Positions 37,701 to 45,564 of a stretch of 64,000 nt of DNA are shown one piece after another; position 1 is the stretch's first letter, and every line of letters starts with the position of its first letter. The notes under the pieces were generated by a model, which was not told where the DNA came from, did no database searches, and saw only the letters and a program-made list of their open reading frames with translations. The stretch is from VXRJ01 sp965246995 (GTDB lineage: Bacteria > Acidobacteriota > Vicinamibacteria > Vicinamibacterales > UBA8438). Where the stretch lies: positions 1,054,001-1,118,000 of the forward strand of contig OZ252008.1 in the NCBI GenBank assembly GCA_965246995.1. Direction: 5' to 3'. The position numbers and the translations under genes are program-made.

Positions 37701-38189
37701 CGAGGGTTTCTCTACCCGGACCAGAAGCGCATCGTCGAGTGCGACACCCAGCTCGCGGGCCAGACCCTCGCTGGCAAACGCACTGCTGCGGTCGAGCGCG
37801 AACAGGCTGGCATCCCGCCCATGGAACGTCCAGAAACGATCGTCGACGCCATACACCTGCACGCCGGATGCCCGGCGACCGCTCGCCTGGTGCGTGACGA
37901 ACCCTTCCACCGCGAGCATTGGAACGGCAGACGGGAACTGCGTCGCCATGCCGTCGGCGCCAAGCAGATCAGCGGCGGCCGTCTCCCGGACGAAGCGGCC
38001 GGTGGTGACGACGCGGTCAATGGCGCCGAGTCGTTCGAGCGCCAGGGCGCGCAGGCTGGATCGGACAGAAGTACCCACCAGCAGCGCGCCGGCGAGGACG
38101 GCGACCGCGACGGCAACCCCGCCGACAACCGCGAGGTTGGTGCGCCAGTAGTGGGCGAGGTTGCGACGGACGAGAGTGCGGACCACCAT
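34767..38189 (-). CDS. Large ABC exporter permease (FtsX/LolE type)
   Basis: 1140 residues with two sets of FtsX helices. N-terminal helix 'NLAVVGGVAVAVAVLAGALL', a long periplasmic region (about 60-500), an FtsX domain ('LFFRLGVEQRLRELGLLRAT'), a second periplasmic region, and a C-terminal FtsX domain ('NVLERRRELALMRAVGYNAG' then 'LLAGTGCALVAIAPAW'). It follows its likely ATPase gene by 21 bp. Duplicated FtsX permeases of this kind export lipids, lipoproteins or small molecules; substrate unknown. Confidence 0.88.
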   Translation of the reverse strand: MVVRTLVRRNLAHYWRTNLAVVGGVAVAVAVLAGALLVGTSVRSSLRALALERLGAIDRVVTTGRFVRETAAADLLGADGMATQFPSAVPMLAVEGFVTHQASGRRASGVQVYGVDDRFWTFHGRDASLFALDRSSAFASEGLARELGVALDDALLVRVEKPSAVPISSLHGRRDDVGRTLRLGLTRVLAPSELGEFSFRPAQGLARSVFMPLSRLQEELETEGEVNTFLLGGVPAGTAAATDIGDDAVRQATAEAAVRTTARLADLGLRVRAIPGQGSVAVESDAGLLTDETVAAVEIIAAARGLTAEPILSYLANALRSGDRVTPYSVITARDLARVAAPAPADAAVTEPPPVILNQWAADDLEVTPGDPLTIEYYVWEDEGLLSTHEAELRVGAIIPLEGAAADPDLTPEYPGITEATDVVDWDPPFPVDLGLIRPMDEAYWDEYRTTPKAFIPLAAGQQLWASRWGQVTSVRLTPSDGGGLEAAASRVADALRDTLDPFALGFVVYPARTLALESSTGATDFGLYFIYFSFFLVVSALLLASLFFRLGVEQRLRELGLLRATGWTPRAIRRLFLSEALLLSVVGSAIGVIGAVAYAWLIMLGFRTLWIDAVGTTRLTLDPSPATLVAGAAGGIIAALLSIAWTLRALSPATPRSLLTGAVAEVTGVPKATEKSENKQRTWRLGFVLSGIGVALIGLAGIGVIGAAAGFFGGGLLLLLASLTFSWAWIVGRPGGERSARLSLPQVGYRNAAYRPGRSVLCIALIAFAVFIIVAVDAFRRDGEADPIERASGTGGYTLLAETLLPVVHDPSTPAGQAELFIDDLFRDGEALADVSLARFRLRPGEDASCLNLYQAKDPRVLAPTPAFLAEGRFAFGATAAETPEEEANPWILLDRTFDDGAIPAIADATSLAYALHLAVGDDFVLNRDTDRPVTLRIVGALADSVFQGELLISEANFERVFPEYDGYRFFMVDAPVERMEDVSAALEDRLADFGFDAVSAAAQLASFHRVENTYLATFQTLGGLGLILGTFGLGAVLLRNVLERRRELALMRAVGYNAGHLSLMVLAENAFLLFPGLLAGTGCALVAIAPAWLERGGAVPYLSLAVLLIVVIAAGLTSSVAATIAAVRSPLLGALRAE

Positions 38190-38210
38190 GGCGATGCTCC
38201 GTCAGCGGCG

Positions 38211-38882
38211 CTATCCGCCCGCGGGCGACAGCCGCTGGTTATCGAGACGGTAGCGGATCTCGCACCGCGCCGCCAGTTCCGGGTTGTGCGTCACGATCAG
38301 GAGCACGTTGTCCTGCTGCTGGTGCAGCGCGAACAACAGCTCCGTGATGGTTGCCGCCGAATCGTGGTCCAGGTTTCCTGTCGGCTCGTCGCACACGACG
38401 AGCGGCGGCTCCTGAATCAGCGCGCGCGCCAGTGCCACCCGCTGCCTTTCGCCACCCGACAGCTCCGCCGGCCGGTGATCCATGCGGTCGGCCAGTCCGA
38501 CTTCTTTCAGAAGCGTCGCCGCGCGCGCCGCCACCGTCGCGTCCGGCTCGTTCACCAGCGTCGGCACCAGGACGTTCTCCAGCACCGTGCACTGCGGCAA
38601 CAGCAGGTGGTCCTGGAAGACGAACCCGACTTTCGAATTGCGGAACGCAGAAAGCTCCGTGTCCTTCAGGGTGAACGGGTCCGTTCCTTCGAGCGTCACG
38701 GTTCCGTTCGACGGCGGCTCGAGCGCGCCAACGATGTAGAGGAGCGTGCTCTTTCCACTGCCGGACGGCCCGACGATAGACGCCGCGTCGCCGCGCTGAA
38801 GCGAGAACGAAACGTCGCCCAGGATCGGCAGCGGCCCGCGCGCCGTGGGGTACGCCTTGGAAACGTTTCGGACGTCCAGCAC
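38211..38882 (-). CDS. LolD/MacB-type ABC transporter ATP-binding protein
   Basis: 223 residues. Walker A 'IVGPSGSGKSTLLYIVGAL', signature 'AELSGGERQRVALARALIQE', Walker B 'PPLVVCDEPTGNLD' and the switch His 'LLIVTHNPELA' are all present. The 'EPTGNLD' form is typical of LolD/FtsE/MacB ATPases. Paired with the large FtsX permease 21 bp downstream. Confidence 0.95.
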   Translation of the reverse strand: MLDVRNVSKAYPTARGPLPILGDVSFSLQRGDAASIVGPSGSGKSTLLYIVGALEPPSNGTVTLEGTDPFTLKDTELSAFRNSKVGFVFQDHLLLPQCTVLENVLVPTLVNEPDATVAARAATLLKEVGLADRMDHRPAELSGGERQRVALARALIQEPPLVVCDEPTGNLDHDSAATITELLFALHQQQDNVLLIVTHNPELAARCEIRYRLDNQRLSPAGG

Positions 38883-38909
38883 CCGCGCCCCCCCGCCTCG
38901 TGATGCGCC

Positions 38910-40343
38910 TTACGACGCCTTCTGCAGCGCGCGCGGACGGAAGAGGAAGTCGACGATGTTGCCTTCGTGCGGCTGCAGCCAGTTCAGCTTGATGGTCGGA
39001 ATCGGCCCCAGGTTCAGCCGGTCGATGTTCCGCGCGTCGAGCAGCGCCTCCTCGAACGCAGAGTCCGCCGTCAGCGCAGTGGCCACAAGCGTCGAACCGA
39101 TCGACCGGATCATCTTCGCCTGTTCGCACTCGACGACGGTGACGAACGGGAACATGTATTCCTTCTTCGCCATCGCCACCGCGGACGACGGACAGTAGAC
39201 GACGGTCGGGCGAAGGTAATCGCAGCGCTCGCGCTGCACCAACCGGCCGTCCGGATGGTGAGGCGCGGTCATCTCCTCGACTCCCGCCTCCTTCAACGCG
39301 TTATCGATGTCAGCCGAGATCGCCGGCGCCTGGCCCGGCACGGTGAACGCGGCGAGCGCGGCGGCCGGATCCTCCGGCGACAGCGGAGCGACAGGTCCGA
39401 GCCGCTCGGCGAGGGCCTCGGCGATCGCCCGGCCGTGACGTGGCGTCCAGATACCGGAACAATTGATGCAACTCCGGCCGCTGTTGATCAACACGCTGTC
39501 GACCATCAGGTCGAGATACTGCTCCCAGTTGTCCGCCTCATCTTCGCCCAGCAGGATCTTGGAGAAGCCGGGACCGTGCACCTGCACGGCGGGATTCCCG
39601 GAGTACTGCTCGACGGTCGGGGTCCCGCCAAAAATCAGGCTGCGCGGACAGTTGTTCAGCACCGCCGCCCCGACCTCACCCAGCCCCGGGTACAGGGCAA
39701 TGGACTGCTTCGGAACGCCCGCCGCGAAAAAGGCCTGCGTCATCCGCCAGGGGGTCCACGGTTCCTGTGGTCCCGGCTTCAGCACGAGCCCGATCTGCAA
39801 CGGGATGATCGGCAGCCAGAGGCTGTGCACGCCGGGCGAGTTCGACGGCAGCACCATGCCGAGCACCGGCGTCGTCGCCTGATAGCTCCGCATGATCCCA
39901 TCCTCTTCGCCGAATCCACGGGCGAGGATGCCGGGATCGAGCCGTCGGGTGAGCGACGCCAGGATGTCGTCGATGTGGTCCAGTACGTACCGCAGCTTCT
40001 CCATGTTCATGCGGCACATGTGCTCGGGGAGGCCGGTCGTCGCGGACTGCTGCCGGACGAAGTCGTCGGGCGTCTGCGTCCCGTCGCCCAGCGGCAGTTC
40101 GGCCGACGAGAAGAGCTCGGCGCCCTTCTTGAGCATCGCGACCAGCTCGTCGGGGGGCACCTCGCGCAGCGCAGCACGCGCACGCTCCGCCTTGCGGAGA
40201 TCCCGCGCGACGATGCCGGGGTTGGCCTGGCTCACTTCCGCCACCGGTTCACCGGTGCCGAAGTGAACTACCTTCTCGATATCGAGGCTCCGGTACGGCT
40301 CGCCCCACCGGAGCGCGGGGAAGTGGATCACGGCGCACACCAA
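38910..40343 (-). CDS. Aldehyde dehydrogenase-fold acyl-CoA reductase-like protein
   Basis: About 477 residues. ALDH fold with the catalytic Cys in 'LINSGRSCINCSGIW' and the cofactor region 'GMVLPSNSPGVHSLWLPIIP'. The arrangement resembles LuxC/acyl-CoA reductase members more than classical aldehyde dehydrogenases. Together with the LuxE/PaaK-like adenylating enzyme at 40973 it could reduce a carboxylic acid to an aldehyde. Start is uncertain: TTG 40343, GTG 40340 or GTG 40331, none with a clear ribosome site; the DUF4399 stop is 3 bp upstream. Confidence 0.75.
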   Translation of the reverse strand: MVCAVIHFPALRWGEPYRSLDIEKVVHFGTGEPVAEVSQANPGIVARDLRKAERARAALREVPPDELVAMLKKGAELFSSAELPLGDGTQTPDDFVRQQSATTGLPEHMCRMNMEKLRYVLDHIDDILASLTRRLDPGILARGFGEEDGIMRSYQATTPVLGMVLPSNSPGVHSLWLPIIPLQIGLVLKPGPQEPWTPWRMTQAFFAAGVPKQSIALYPGLGEVGAAVLNNCPRSLIFGGTPTVEQYSGNPAVQVHGPGFSKILLGEDEADNWEQYLDLMVDSVLINSGRSCINCSGIWTPRHGRAIAEALAERLGPVAPLSPEDPAAALAAFTVPGQAPAISADIDNALKEAGVEEMTAPHHPDGRLVQRERCDYLRPTVVYCPSSAVAMAKKEYMFPFVTVVECEQAKMIRSIGSTLVATALTADSAFEEALLDARNIDRLNLGPIPTIKLNWLQPHEGNIVDFLFRPRALQKAS

Positions 40344-40346
40344 CGG

Positions 40347-40865
40347 CTAGATGCCGTCAGCCACCTCGATGTTGATCGTCTCGCAGAGCCCCTCCTGGGT
40401 GGCATGGAGGTCGTCGCCAATCTGGACCGTCAGCTGGTACGGGCCCGGTTCGACCTGCAGCGTGTAGCTGTTCGAACCATCGCCGAAGTGCTGCCAACCC
40501 TGGCCCTGCGGGAGCACCTCGCCTACGGGGAGGCAACCGGTATTCAGTCCGACATGAAAGTGGCCGATGCCGGGGCGCGGCGTGTCATTCTCCGGGTCGA
40601 AGCCTTCCGGGATGGCCGAAATGGGATAGTTCTCCGCGCCCATCTCGATCTCGACGTCATGGTCGCTGGACATCGCCGCGCCGTCGGTCGGCGCCACGAA
40701 GAAGACGCGCGGCGGCCCGCTCGCCGGCGCGGCGTCCGCCATCGGCTCTTCAGCCTCCATCTCCATCGGCTCTTCAGGAGCCATGTCGCCGCCGCACCCG
40801 GCCGCGGCCAGGGCGAAGATCGCCAGCACGATCAGCAGGTTCCGGTTCAGCAGTTCGGTTCGCAT
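40347..40865 (-). CDS. DUF4399 lipoprotein
   Basis: 172 residues, lipobox 'LVIFALAAAGCGGDMAP'-type ('FALAAAGC'), a Met/Glu-rich linker, then a DUF4399 domain: 'RVFFVAPTDGAAMSSDHDVE', 'GHFHVGLNTGC' with the conserved His-x-His, and 'YTLQVEPGPYQLTVQIGDDL'. Periplasmic, Ig-like in outline; function unknown. It lies between the LuxE-like and ALDH genes. Confidence 0.85.
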   Translation of the reverse strand: MRTELLNRNLLIVLAIFALAAAGCGGDMAPEEPMEMEAEEPMADAAPASGPPRVFFVAPTDGAAMSSDHDVEIEMGAENYPISAIPEGFDPENDTPRPGIGHFHVGLNTGCLPVGEVLPQGQGWQHFGDGSNSYTLQVEPGPYQLTVQIGDDLHATQEGLCETINIEVADGI

Positions 40866-40972
40866 TGCAGGTCTCGCTCCTTATTTGGGACAGTGTTCGT
40901 CCCGTCGTCCATTCGATCAGTGATTGCCCGTCAAGGCCGCGCTGGGCGGCCACCTCATGATACCCGACCCGG

Positions 40973-42076
40973 TCAGTAGACGCCGACCGTTGTCGAGGAC
41001 GCCAGGGCGCTGAACGGGCGGACGCCGCTCACGCCGTCCCAAGGATACTGCTCGCAGGGGGGCTCGCGCTCACCCTCGTCCCGCTCGAGGAACCGGGGAA
41101 CGAAGAACTCTTTCGTCAGCGTGGTGAGCATTACCCGGCCAGTCTCGCCGTAGCCCACGACGCGGTCCGCATCGTCGGCGTCGACCACCTGCAGCACCGC
41201 GCGCGGCTGCGGCGCGTAGTAGGAAATCTTGTAGCCGTCTTCAGCCCCGCTCGGCGGCGATGCCGCGAGCCCCATCAGCGTGTTGCCGTACGTGGGGGTC
41301 ATGTAGACACCCTCGAGCAGCTCCTCGTTCGCGAAGCGGTTCCACTGCGGCGTGAACTCGGTGCCGCCGGCGAAGATGCCGGTAATCCCGGTCTCCTGGA
41401 TGCTCGATCCCTCCTCTTCGAGACGCGTGGCAAGCGCCTCGATCAGTTTCGGGGTCGAGAAGAGGCACTTGATGTCGTGACCGGCGGAGAGCACCGTCAA
41501 TGCCTGATCGATCACATGCGCCTGGTATGCCTTCAGGTGATCCATCCAGCCCTTCCTGATCAGCTTGATCACCCAGCGCGGGTCGAGATCGACGCAAAAA
41601 CAGATGCCGCCGCGGTGTTGGGCCAGGTGCTCAACGGCAAGCCGGAGGCGGCGCGGGCCACTCGGTCCGAGCATCAGCCAGTTGGAACCCTTGGGGAAAC
41701 ACGCTTCCGGCAGTGTCTCGGAGAAGAGTTCGTAGTCGGTCCGGAAGTCGTCAATCGCGATCCGGCTCTTCGGGATACCGGTCGTGCCGCCGGTCTCGAA
41801 GACGTAGACGGGACGGTCGGCGTAGGCCTTCGGCACCCAGCGCCGCACCGGTCCGCCCCGAAGCCATTCGTCCTCGAAGTGGCCGAACTTCTTCAGGTCG
41901 TCGAAGCCCTGCACGTCGCCGCGCGGATCCCATCCCGCCTTCCCGGCCCAGTCGAGCCAGAAGGGACTGCCGGTCGCGGGATCGAAGTGCCACTCGATCA
42001 CCTCGCGCACCCAGGCGTCGAGCGCCTCGCGCGCGGCGGTGGAGCGGTTGTCAGTATCGGTTGCCAGTGCACTCAT
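40973..42076 (-). CDS. ANL-superfamily acyl-adenylating enzyme, LuxE/PaaK-like
   Basis: 367 residues. Phosphate-binding loop 'YVFETGGTTGIPKSRIAID' matches the (S/T)GGTTGxPK motif of adenylating enzymes, and 'GVYMTPTYGNTLMGLA' is the second adenylation motif. The short length and lack of a full C-terminal domain match LuxE (about 370 aa), which activates fatty acids for LuxC reduction. Its neighbour 0.6 kb downstream is an acyl-CoA reductase-like ALDH. Substrate not determinable. Confidence 0.7.
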   Translation of the reverse strand: MSALATDTDNRSTAAREALDAWVREVIEWHFDPATGSPFWLDWAGKAGWDPRGDVQGFDDLKKFGHFEDEWLRGGPVRRWVPKAYADRPVYVFETGGTTGIPKSRIAIDDFRTDYELFSETLPEACFPKGSNWLMLGPSGPRRLRLAVEHLAQHRGGICFCVDLDPRWVIKLIRKGWMDHLKAYQAHVIDQALTVLSAGHDIKCLFSTPKLIEALATRLEEEGSSIQETGITGIFAGGTEFTPQWNRFANEELLEGVYMTPTYGNTLMGLAASPPSGAEDGYKISYYAPQPRAVLQVVDADDADRVVGYGETGRVMLTTLTKEFFVPRFLERDEGEREPPCEQYPWDGVSGVRPFSALASSTTVGVY

Positions 42077-42111
42077 CGACCGGGGATCTTACACTAGGGC
42101 TCGAGGGGATC

Positions 42112-42579
42112 ATGGCCAATACAAACGTGGCGGACAGCACGGGCGCAGGACGGCTTGAACGGATCTGGATCAAGCGTTTCCACCGCGGGCCGATGGACCC
42201 GGTCCAGCAGGCAGAACTGCGCGCCGGGCAGGGCCTTGTCGGTAACGCCGACCAGGGCGGCAAGCGGCAGGTGACGATCATCGCCCGCGGCCGGTGGGAC
42301 CACGTGAGCGAAGCGATGGCGGATCAGATCGACCCTGCGGTCCGCCGTGCCAATGTCCTGGTCTCGGGCATCGAGCTTGACGGCACCCGTGGCCACATCC
42401 TGCGCATCGGAGGATGTCGCTTCCGCATCCACGGGGAAACCCGGCCCTGCGAACGGATGGACGAGGCCGCCCCCGGATTGCGCACCGTAATGGCACAGCC
42501 CTGGACCGGCGGCGCCTTCGCCGAGAGCCTGGACGCCGGCACGATAGCGTTGGGCGATCCGGTGTCGTGGGACGACTGA
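42112..42579 (+). CDS. MOSC-domain protein
   Basis: 155 residues from ATG 42112 (GAGGGG 5 nt upstream), divergent from the LuxE-like gene. MOSC core: 'GQGLVGNADQGGKRQVTII' and 'LRIGGCRFRIHGETRPCERM', with the conserved Cys of the 'RPCERM' motif that binds or transfers sulfur on molybdenum cofactor in related proteins. Stand-alone MOSC proteins may bind Moco or 4Fe-4S partners; the role here is open. Confidence 0.88.
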   Translation: MANTNVADSTGAGRLERIWIKRFHRGPMDPVQQAELRAGQGLVGNADQGGKRQVTIIARGRWDHVSEAMADQIDPAVRRANVLVSGIELDGTRGHILRIGGCRFRIHGETRPCERMDEAAPGLRTVMAQPWTGGAFAESLDAGTIALGDPVSWDD

Positions 42580-42584
42580 TGGCC

Positions 42585-42602
42585 GCCGGCGTGGACGCCG
42601 GC
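42585..42602. repeat. REP-like palindrome GCCGGCG-TGGA-CGCCGGC
   Basis: Perfect 7-bp stem and TGGA loop in the 30-bp gap between the convergent MOSC and pterin dehydratase genes, followed by GCGC. Similar palindromes occur at 15438 and 45519, so this seems to be a genome repeat. Could act as a bidirectional hairpin; no U-tract. Confidence 0.55.
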
Positions 42603-42609
42603 GCGCAAT

Positions 42610-42939
42610 TCACAGCAACGCATCCGCCTTCGCCGCGAAGACGAAGTCACTCTCCGTCAAGCCGTCGATCTTGTGCGTCCAGATCGTCACCTGCACCCGA
42701 CCCCACGACAGTTCGATATCGGGATGATGGTCCTGTTGCTCGGCCATCTCACCGACTTTGACCGTGAAGTCGAGCGCCTGCCGGAAATCGTCGAACCGGT
42801 ACGCCTTTTCCAGGTGATGACTCTCGACGACGTTCCAGTTGCCGCCGAGTCTTTCCTGGTACGCCGCCAGCGCCGTCCCCGTCAGTGGCGGCACCTCACC
42901 CTTGCACGGCACGCACTCCTGCTTTGCCAGTTCACTCAT
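42610..42939 (-). CDS. phhB: Pterin-4a-carbinolamine dehydratase
   Basis: 109 residues, usual length. Signature 'EQQDHHPDIELSWGRVQVTI' with the catalytic His-His and Glu, and C-terminal 'HKIDGLTESDFVFAAKAD'. Dehydrates 4a-hydroxytetrahydrobiopterin; in bacteria it also recycles the pterin cofactor after aromatic hydroxylation. The SDR gene upstream ends 13 bp before its ATG. No phenylalanine hydroxylase in the window. Confidence 0.93.
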   Translation of the reverse strand: MSELAKQECVPCKGEVPPLTGTALAAYQERLGGNWNVVESHHLEKAYRFDDFRQALDFTVKVGEMAEQQDHHPDIELSWGRVQVTIWTHKIDGLTESDFVFAAKADALL

Positions 42940-42951
42940 CGTTTCACCCCC

Positions 42952-43788
42952 TCAGTCGCCCGCTGTACCGGCCGACGCCGCCACCGACGCATCCCACGCT
43001 TCGCTCATCCGGCTCGACGCAAGCCACAGCCCGCCATCCACCACCAACGTCACCCCGGTCACGTAGGACGCGAGGTCCGAACAGAGATACAAGGCCGCCC
43101 GCGACACATCGTCGATCTCGCCGAGCCGCCGCAACGGCGTCGTCTCGACCGTCCGCGCCCTCGCCTTCCCGACAAGCAACCGCTTCACGCCCTCCGTCTC
43201 CGCGATCGGCCCCGGGGCAATCCCGTTCACGCGGATTCCGTACGGGCCCCACTCCACCGCCAGCACCCGCGTCAGCGCATCGACGCCGGCCTTCGCGGCC
43301 GACACATGCAACTGCGCCGCCGTTCCGAGGTAGTGGAGCGTCGCGCTGATGTTCAGCACCGTCCCCCGCTGCGCCTTCAGATGCGGCAGCGCCGCCCGGC
43401 ACATGTGAAACGTCCCCTTCAGATCGATGTCGACCACTGCGCCGAACCCGTTCGGCGACAGGTCCTCCGCCCGGCAGAGGAAGTTGCCCGCCGCCCCGTT
43501 CACGAGAATGTCGAGCCGGCCGAATGCCTCGACGGTTGACGCCACTGCCGCGGACGCCGCATCCGGATCCCGCACGTCGCCCGTCGCCGCGAACCCGCGC
43601 ACGCCCATCGCTTCGATCTCGCTCCGTGCCGACTCCAGCGGCTCCATCCGGCGCCCGGTCACCGCTACGTCGCATCCATGCGCCGCCAGCGCCAACGCCA
43701 ATCCGCGGCAGATTCCGGATCCACCGCCCGTCACCAACGCCGCCTTCCCCTTCAACAAGTCATCCTGAAACCCCATCAGCCGTGCCAT
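42952..43788 (-). CDS. SDR-family 2,4-dienoyl-CoA reductase-like oxidoreductase
   Basis: 278 residues. Rossmann 'KAALVTGGGSGICRGLALAL', 'NGAAGNFLCRAEDLSPNGF' (the NNAAG stretch of DECR2-type enzymes) and 'HVSAAKAGVDALTRVLAVEW' with Lys but not the usual Tyr-xxx-Lys, as in peroxisomal dienoyl-CoA reductases. 'VNGIAPGPIAETEG' matches that group. Likely NADPH-dependent reduction of unsaturated acyl-CoA; this fits an enoyl-CoA hydratase elsewhere in the window. Start ATG 43788 or ATG 43776. Confidence 0.85.
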   Translation of the reverse strand: MARLMGFQDDLLKGKAALVTGGGSGICRGLALALAAHGCDVAVTGRRMEPLESARSEIEAMGVRGFAATGDVRDPDAASAAVASTVEAFGRLDILVNGAAGNFLCRAEDLSPNGFGAVVDIDLKGTFHMCRAALPHLKAQRGTVLNISATLHYLGTAAQLHVSAAKAGVDALTRVLAVEWGPYGIRVNGIAPGPIAETEGVKRLLVGKARARTVETTPLRRLGEIDDVSRAALYLCSDLASYVTGVTLVVDGGLWLASSRMSEAWDASVAASAGTAGD

Positions 43789-43835
43789 GCCTCCCTGCGC
43801 GCATCACGCGCGCCCCGCGCATACAATCACCCACG

Positions 43836-44759
43836 TTGGGCCCGCTCACCACCGCCACCAACGCCTTCCCTCTCTGGCTCGTCCTCGCCAGCGGGATTGC
43901 GCTCTGGCGCCCCGCCGTCTTCACCTGGTTCAGCGGCCCGTTAATTCCCCTCGGACTCGGCCTCATCATGCTCAGCATGGGGATGACCATCGGCTTCGAG
44001 GATTTCCGCCGCATCGCCCGCGAACGCGCGAACGTCCTGCCGGGCGTCGCGCTCCAATATACGCTCATGCCGCTGCTCGGTCTGACGCTCGGCTGGCTGT
44101 TCGAGCTTCCGGCGCCGTTCGCCATCGGCCTGATCCTGGTCTCCTGCTGCCCCGGTGGCACCGCCTCGAACGTCATTGCCTTCATCGCCCGCGCCGACGT
44201 CGCCCTGTCGGTCACGATGACGACAGCCTCGACGCTCGTCGCCGCCCTCGCGACCCCCGCGCTGACCGCGCTGCTCGCCGGCAACCGGATCGATGTCCCC
44301 ATCCTCGGCCTGCTGACCGACACCGTGCAGGTGGTGATCCTCCCGGTCGTCGCCGGCGCGTTCCTGAAGGCGCGCTTCCCGCGCGCGTGCGACCGGCTCC
44401 TGCCGATCGCTCCACTCGTCGCGATCCTCGCGATCATCCTGATCGCGGGCTCGGTGATCGCGGGCAACCGCGCACAGGTCATCGACGCCGGTGCGCGCCT
44501 CCTGCTGGCCGTCCTCTGCCTGCATGCCGGCGGCTTCGTGCTCGGCTATGCGGCCGGGAGAATCTGGCTTCGCAACGAGCAGGCGGCCCGAACCGCTGCC
44601 ATCGAAGTCGGGATGCAGAACTCCGGCCTCGGCGTCGTCCTGGCCCAGCAGAACTTCACCAACCCGTTGACCGCCATCCCCAGCGCCATTTCCGCGGTCC
44701 TTCATTCCCTGGTCGGGAGCGTCGCCGCGGCCATCTGGCGCGCGTGGCCGGGGCGCTAG
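43836..44759 (+). CDS. Bile acid:sodium symporter family (BASS) transporter
   Basis: About 307 residues. No ATG or GTG fits; the first start with the family N-terminus is TTG 43836 ('GPLTTATNAFPLWLVLA'). Ten membrane helices with the BASS signatures 'FAIGLILVSCCPGGTASNVI' and 'VGMQNSGLGVVLAQQNF'. Na+-coupled uptake of organic anions; bacterial members include pantoate, pyruvate-like and sulfonate or bile-acid carriers. Position next to DUF4202 and sulfate genes is suggestive only. Confidence 0.85.
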   Translation: MGPLTTATNAFPLWLVLASGIALWRPAVFTWFSGPLIPLGLGLIMLSMGMTIGFEDFRRIARERANVLPGVALQYTLMPLLGLTLGWLFELPAPFAIGLILVSCCPGGTASNVIAFIARADVALSVTMTTASTLVAALATPALTALLAGNRIDVPILGLLTDTVQVVILPVVAGAFLKARFPRACDRLLPIAPLVAILAIILIAGSVIAGNRAQVIDAGARLLLAVLCLHAGGFVLGYAAGRIWLRNEQAARTAAIEVGMQNSGLGVVLAQQNFTNPLTAIPSAISAVLHSLVGSVAAAIWRAWPGR

Positions 44760-44788
44760 AAAGGCACCTCACCGTCGCAGCATTGCGG

Positions 44789-45499
44789 TCAGGAACGGCG
44801 CCGACCAAAGCGGATCTCGTCCTCCCCTGCCTCGATGGATCGCGGTCGATCAAGATCGACGCCCGGTCGCGGGCCGCTGCCACCCACCGTGGGCAACCGA
44901 GACTCGGCGATCTTCTCCAGCAGGGAGCGGACAATTTCAGGGAGTTCCAAGGTCCGTACGGCGGCGCGACCCTCGTCCGACATCTTGCGCCACGTCTTTC
45001 TCAGGATGTCGATCACCTTGTCGTCGTCATGCTTCGCGGCGAAGTCCGCCAGGTGGTGGGTGAGGAAAACGTGACAGACGACGTCTTCGAGCAACTGGAC
45101 ATCGGAATCGGCCTTGAGACGGTCCTTCCGAACCAGGGACTGAACCCGCGCGATCGTCGGCTCGTCGTAACCGACATCGCGGAGGATCCGTGCGGCGGTC
45201 TCCGCGTGGAAGTTGGCCAGATCGTTGCGCCATCGCCGGTAACCCGCACGGCCTTCCGGATAGTCGCTGCGGGGGATGGTCCAGCGCTGGATGTGCTGGC
45301 AGCGCGCGGCGAGCTGAACGGTTTCGCGGGCGTTCGGAGCGAACCGGTACAGCGCCGCCGTCATGCGGTTGGCATAGACCAGTTCCTTCGGCTGAGGAAC
45401 ACCATCCTCGATCTCGGTGTTGGGATCTTCGGCGTTGGCGACGTCGAAGCGGAGTATCGCTTCCCGGAAGCGGGCAAACGAATCGTCGCGGGCGGTCAT
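44789..45499 (-). CDS. DUF4202 protein
   Basis: 236 residues from ATG 45499. 'FREAILRFDVANAEDPNTEI', 'CQHIQRWTIPRSDYPEGRAG' with 'YRRWRNDLANFHAETAARIL' and 'DVVCHVFLTHHLADFAAKHD' are the conserved His/Glu/Asp helices of DUF4202 and look HD-domain-like. This family is often seen beside sulfate-assimilation genes, as here (65 bp after the ATP sulfurylase stop). Catalytic role not established. Confidence 0.85.
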   Translation of the reverse strand: MTARDDSFARFREAILRFDVANAEDPNTEIEDGVPQPKELVYANRMTAALYRFAPNARETVQLAARCQHIQRWTIPRSDYPEGRAGYRRWRNDLANFHAETAARILRDVGYDEPTIARVQSLVRKDRLKADSDVQLLEDVVCHVFLTHHLADFAAKHDDDKVIDILRKTWRKMSDEGRAAVRTLELPEIVRSLLEKIAESRLPTVGGSGPRPGVDLDRPRSIEAGEDEIRFGRRRS

Positions 45500-45518
45500 C
45501 GGTTCGTTGATATTAATG

Positions 45519-45553
45519 CTGGCCTGGAGGCCGGCGCACCAGGCCGGCGCACC
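45519..45553. repeat. REP-like palindrome with tandem 13-bp unit
   Basis: CTGGCC-TGGA-GGCCGG forms a 6-bp stem (one G-T wobble) at 45519-45534. AGGCCGGCGCACC repeats in tandem at 45528-45540 and 45541-45553. The gap between sat/cysC and DUF4202 is 65 bp. Trailing CCGGCGCACC is shared with the palindrome at 15438. Confidence 0.5.
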
Positions 45554-45564
45554 ACCCGCGCGCA

